In this document: piece after piece, positions 14,335 to 14,927 of the stretch
Position numbering within the stretch: position 1 is the stretch's first letter
Layout of the letters: the number at the start of each line of letters is the position of its first letter
Assembly (NCBI GenBank): GCA_000803105.1
Contig: JTDA01000031.1
Span: forward strand, 1 to 14,927
Direction of reading: 5' to 3'
DNA from: Coprobacter secundus
GTDB lineage: Bacteria; Bacteroidota; Bacteroidia; Bacteroidales; Coprobacteraceae
DNA length: 14,927 nucleotides
Made by a program: the position numbers and the translations under genes
Notes under the pieces: generated by a model
The model's input: only the letters and a program-made list of their open reading frames with translations
Database searches by the model: none
What the model was told of the DNA's origin: nothing

Positions 14335-14841
14335 TCACATATCCTCATTTCGAGGATTATTATTTAACGATTTAGTTTCTTCCATTACGCTCTTAGATGT
14401 CACTGTTCCAATTTTTGCTTCATTAATGGCAACTCCTGCATAAATTTCATCAGGAGTAAAAATTTCATTTTCTTGACAAAAATGATAAAAAGGTAGCTTG
14501 CCAATAAATACAGCACCTTTAGTATTCAATTTATTTGCAATATTACGCATTACACCACAAAAGGCATCAACATCCTCAAGATTAGCAAAATGACCAGCCA
14601 ATGCAATAGTTTTTCCTTTAAGGTCAATATTATTAAAACACTCCAACATCAAAGCGCAATTATTTTCACACCAAGCAGCTGAAATTAATACAACAACATT
14701 AGATTCTTTTAATAAATCTGATGAAACCTTATCCACATCAAATATCAAATCAGAATCTACCTTTAGCTTTTCAGCTAATGCTTTAGAACATTCTTGAGAA
14801 ATTCCACTCTTTAAATCATATATTATACTTATCCGCTCCAT
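14335..14841 (-). CDS. Flavodoxin-like protein with altered FMN-binding loops
   Basis: 168 aa from the chosen ATG at 14841 (MERISIIYD); an upstream in-frame ATG at 14877 would add 12 unlikely residues. The layout follows flavodoxin: first strand ISIIYD (4-9), DLLKESNVVVLIS (42-54), LKGKTIALAG (74-83), DAFCGVMRNIANKL (92-105), GAVFIGKLP (109-117), and YAGVAINE (134-141) where flavodoxins have a FVGLALDE-like sequence. The length is also that of flavodoxin. However, the phosphate loop, normally like GSTTGNT, reads DLKSGIS (9-15), and the tryptophan loop, normally STWGDGE, reads SAAWCENNC (54-62). FMN binding, and so electron transfer, is doubtful. It is transcribed towards rplM but ended by its own terminator; the promoter is not evident. 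The assignment rests on motif order, not on a search. Confidence 0.65.
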   Translation of the reverse strand: MERISIIYDLKSGISQECSKALAEKLKVDSDLIFDVDKVSSDLLKESNVVVLISAAWCENNCALMLECFNNIDLKGKTIALAGHFANLEDVDAFCGVMRNIANKLNTKGAVFIGKLPFYHFCQENEIFTPDEIYAGVAINEAKIGTVTSKSVMEETKSLNNNPRNEDM

Positions 14842-14927
14842 ACTACAAATATTATTAATATCATAGAAGAAACACATAGATAGAACTTTTGTTCATTACC
14901 TTCCCCATAAAAATCAATTTCTACAAT

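Noticed and set aside
1..14927. Mobile element, CRISPR array, prophage, tRNA or novel multi-gene defence system
   Set aside because: No transposase, integrase, repeat-spacer pattern, tRNA cloverleaf or defence-type gene is seen; gene content is housekeeping throughout.

Overview
The window looks like ordinary chromosomal DNA from an AT-rich member of the Bacteroidales. Three things point there: the protein sequences (L13 starting MDTLSYKTISANKATV, and a Der GTPase whose conserved part ends at residue 437), several copies of the Bacteroidetes -7 promoter element TAnnTTTG, and weak Shine-Dalgarno sequences in front of most genes. I would not name a genus from this. No mobile element, CRISPR array, tRNA or rRNA is visible. 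Fourteen protein genes are on the minus strand and two on the plus strand.

Read in the direction of transcription, the minus-strand genes form these units. (a) 14841-14335: a flavodoxin-like protein with altered FMN loops, ended by a clear terminator. (b) 14066-11339: rplM-rpsI-rpsB-tsf, with a good promoter upstream, a structured gap before rpsB, a hairpin between rpsB and tsf, and a terminator after tsf. (c) 11194-10043: a membrane histidine kinase with no response regulator beside it. (d) 9841-5450: yceD (DUF177)-rpmF-fabH-era-der, a translation, lipid-synthesis and ribosome-assembly cluster. It is broken internally by an intrinsic terminator between rpmF and fabH and by a long inverted repeat between fabH and era. 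(e) 3231-14: mtaB, a lysophospholipid-type acyltransferase and a family 2 glycosyltransferase, tightly packed. Two plus-strand genes lie between (d) and (e): a long-chain acyl-CoA synthetase-like enzyme, divergent from mtaB, and a tiny low-complexity lipoprotein, convergent with der.

Most genes are housekeeping: ribosomal proteins and EF-Ts, two ribosome-assembly GTPases, tRNA modification at position 37, initiation of fatty acid synthesis, fatty acid activation, and lipid A or surface glycan synthesis. I see no new multi-gene system. The points worth a second look are local: a probable one-base change in an A6 run that removes der's normal stop and carries translation through its own terminator; a 17-bp inverted repeat whose three non-Watson-Crick positions are G-U only in a plus-strand RNA; a flavodoxin homologue without recognisable FMN-binding loops; an attenuator-like terminator just before fabH; and structured gaps in the rpsB-tsf operon.
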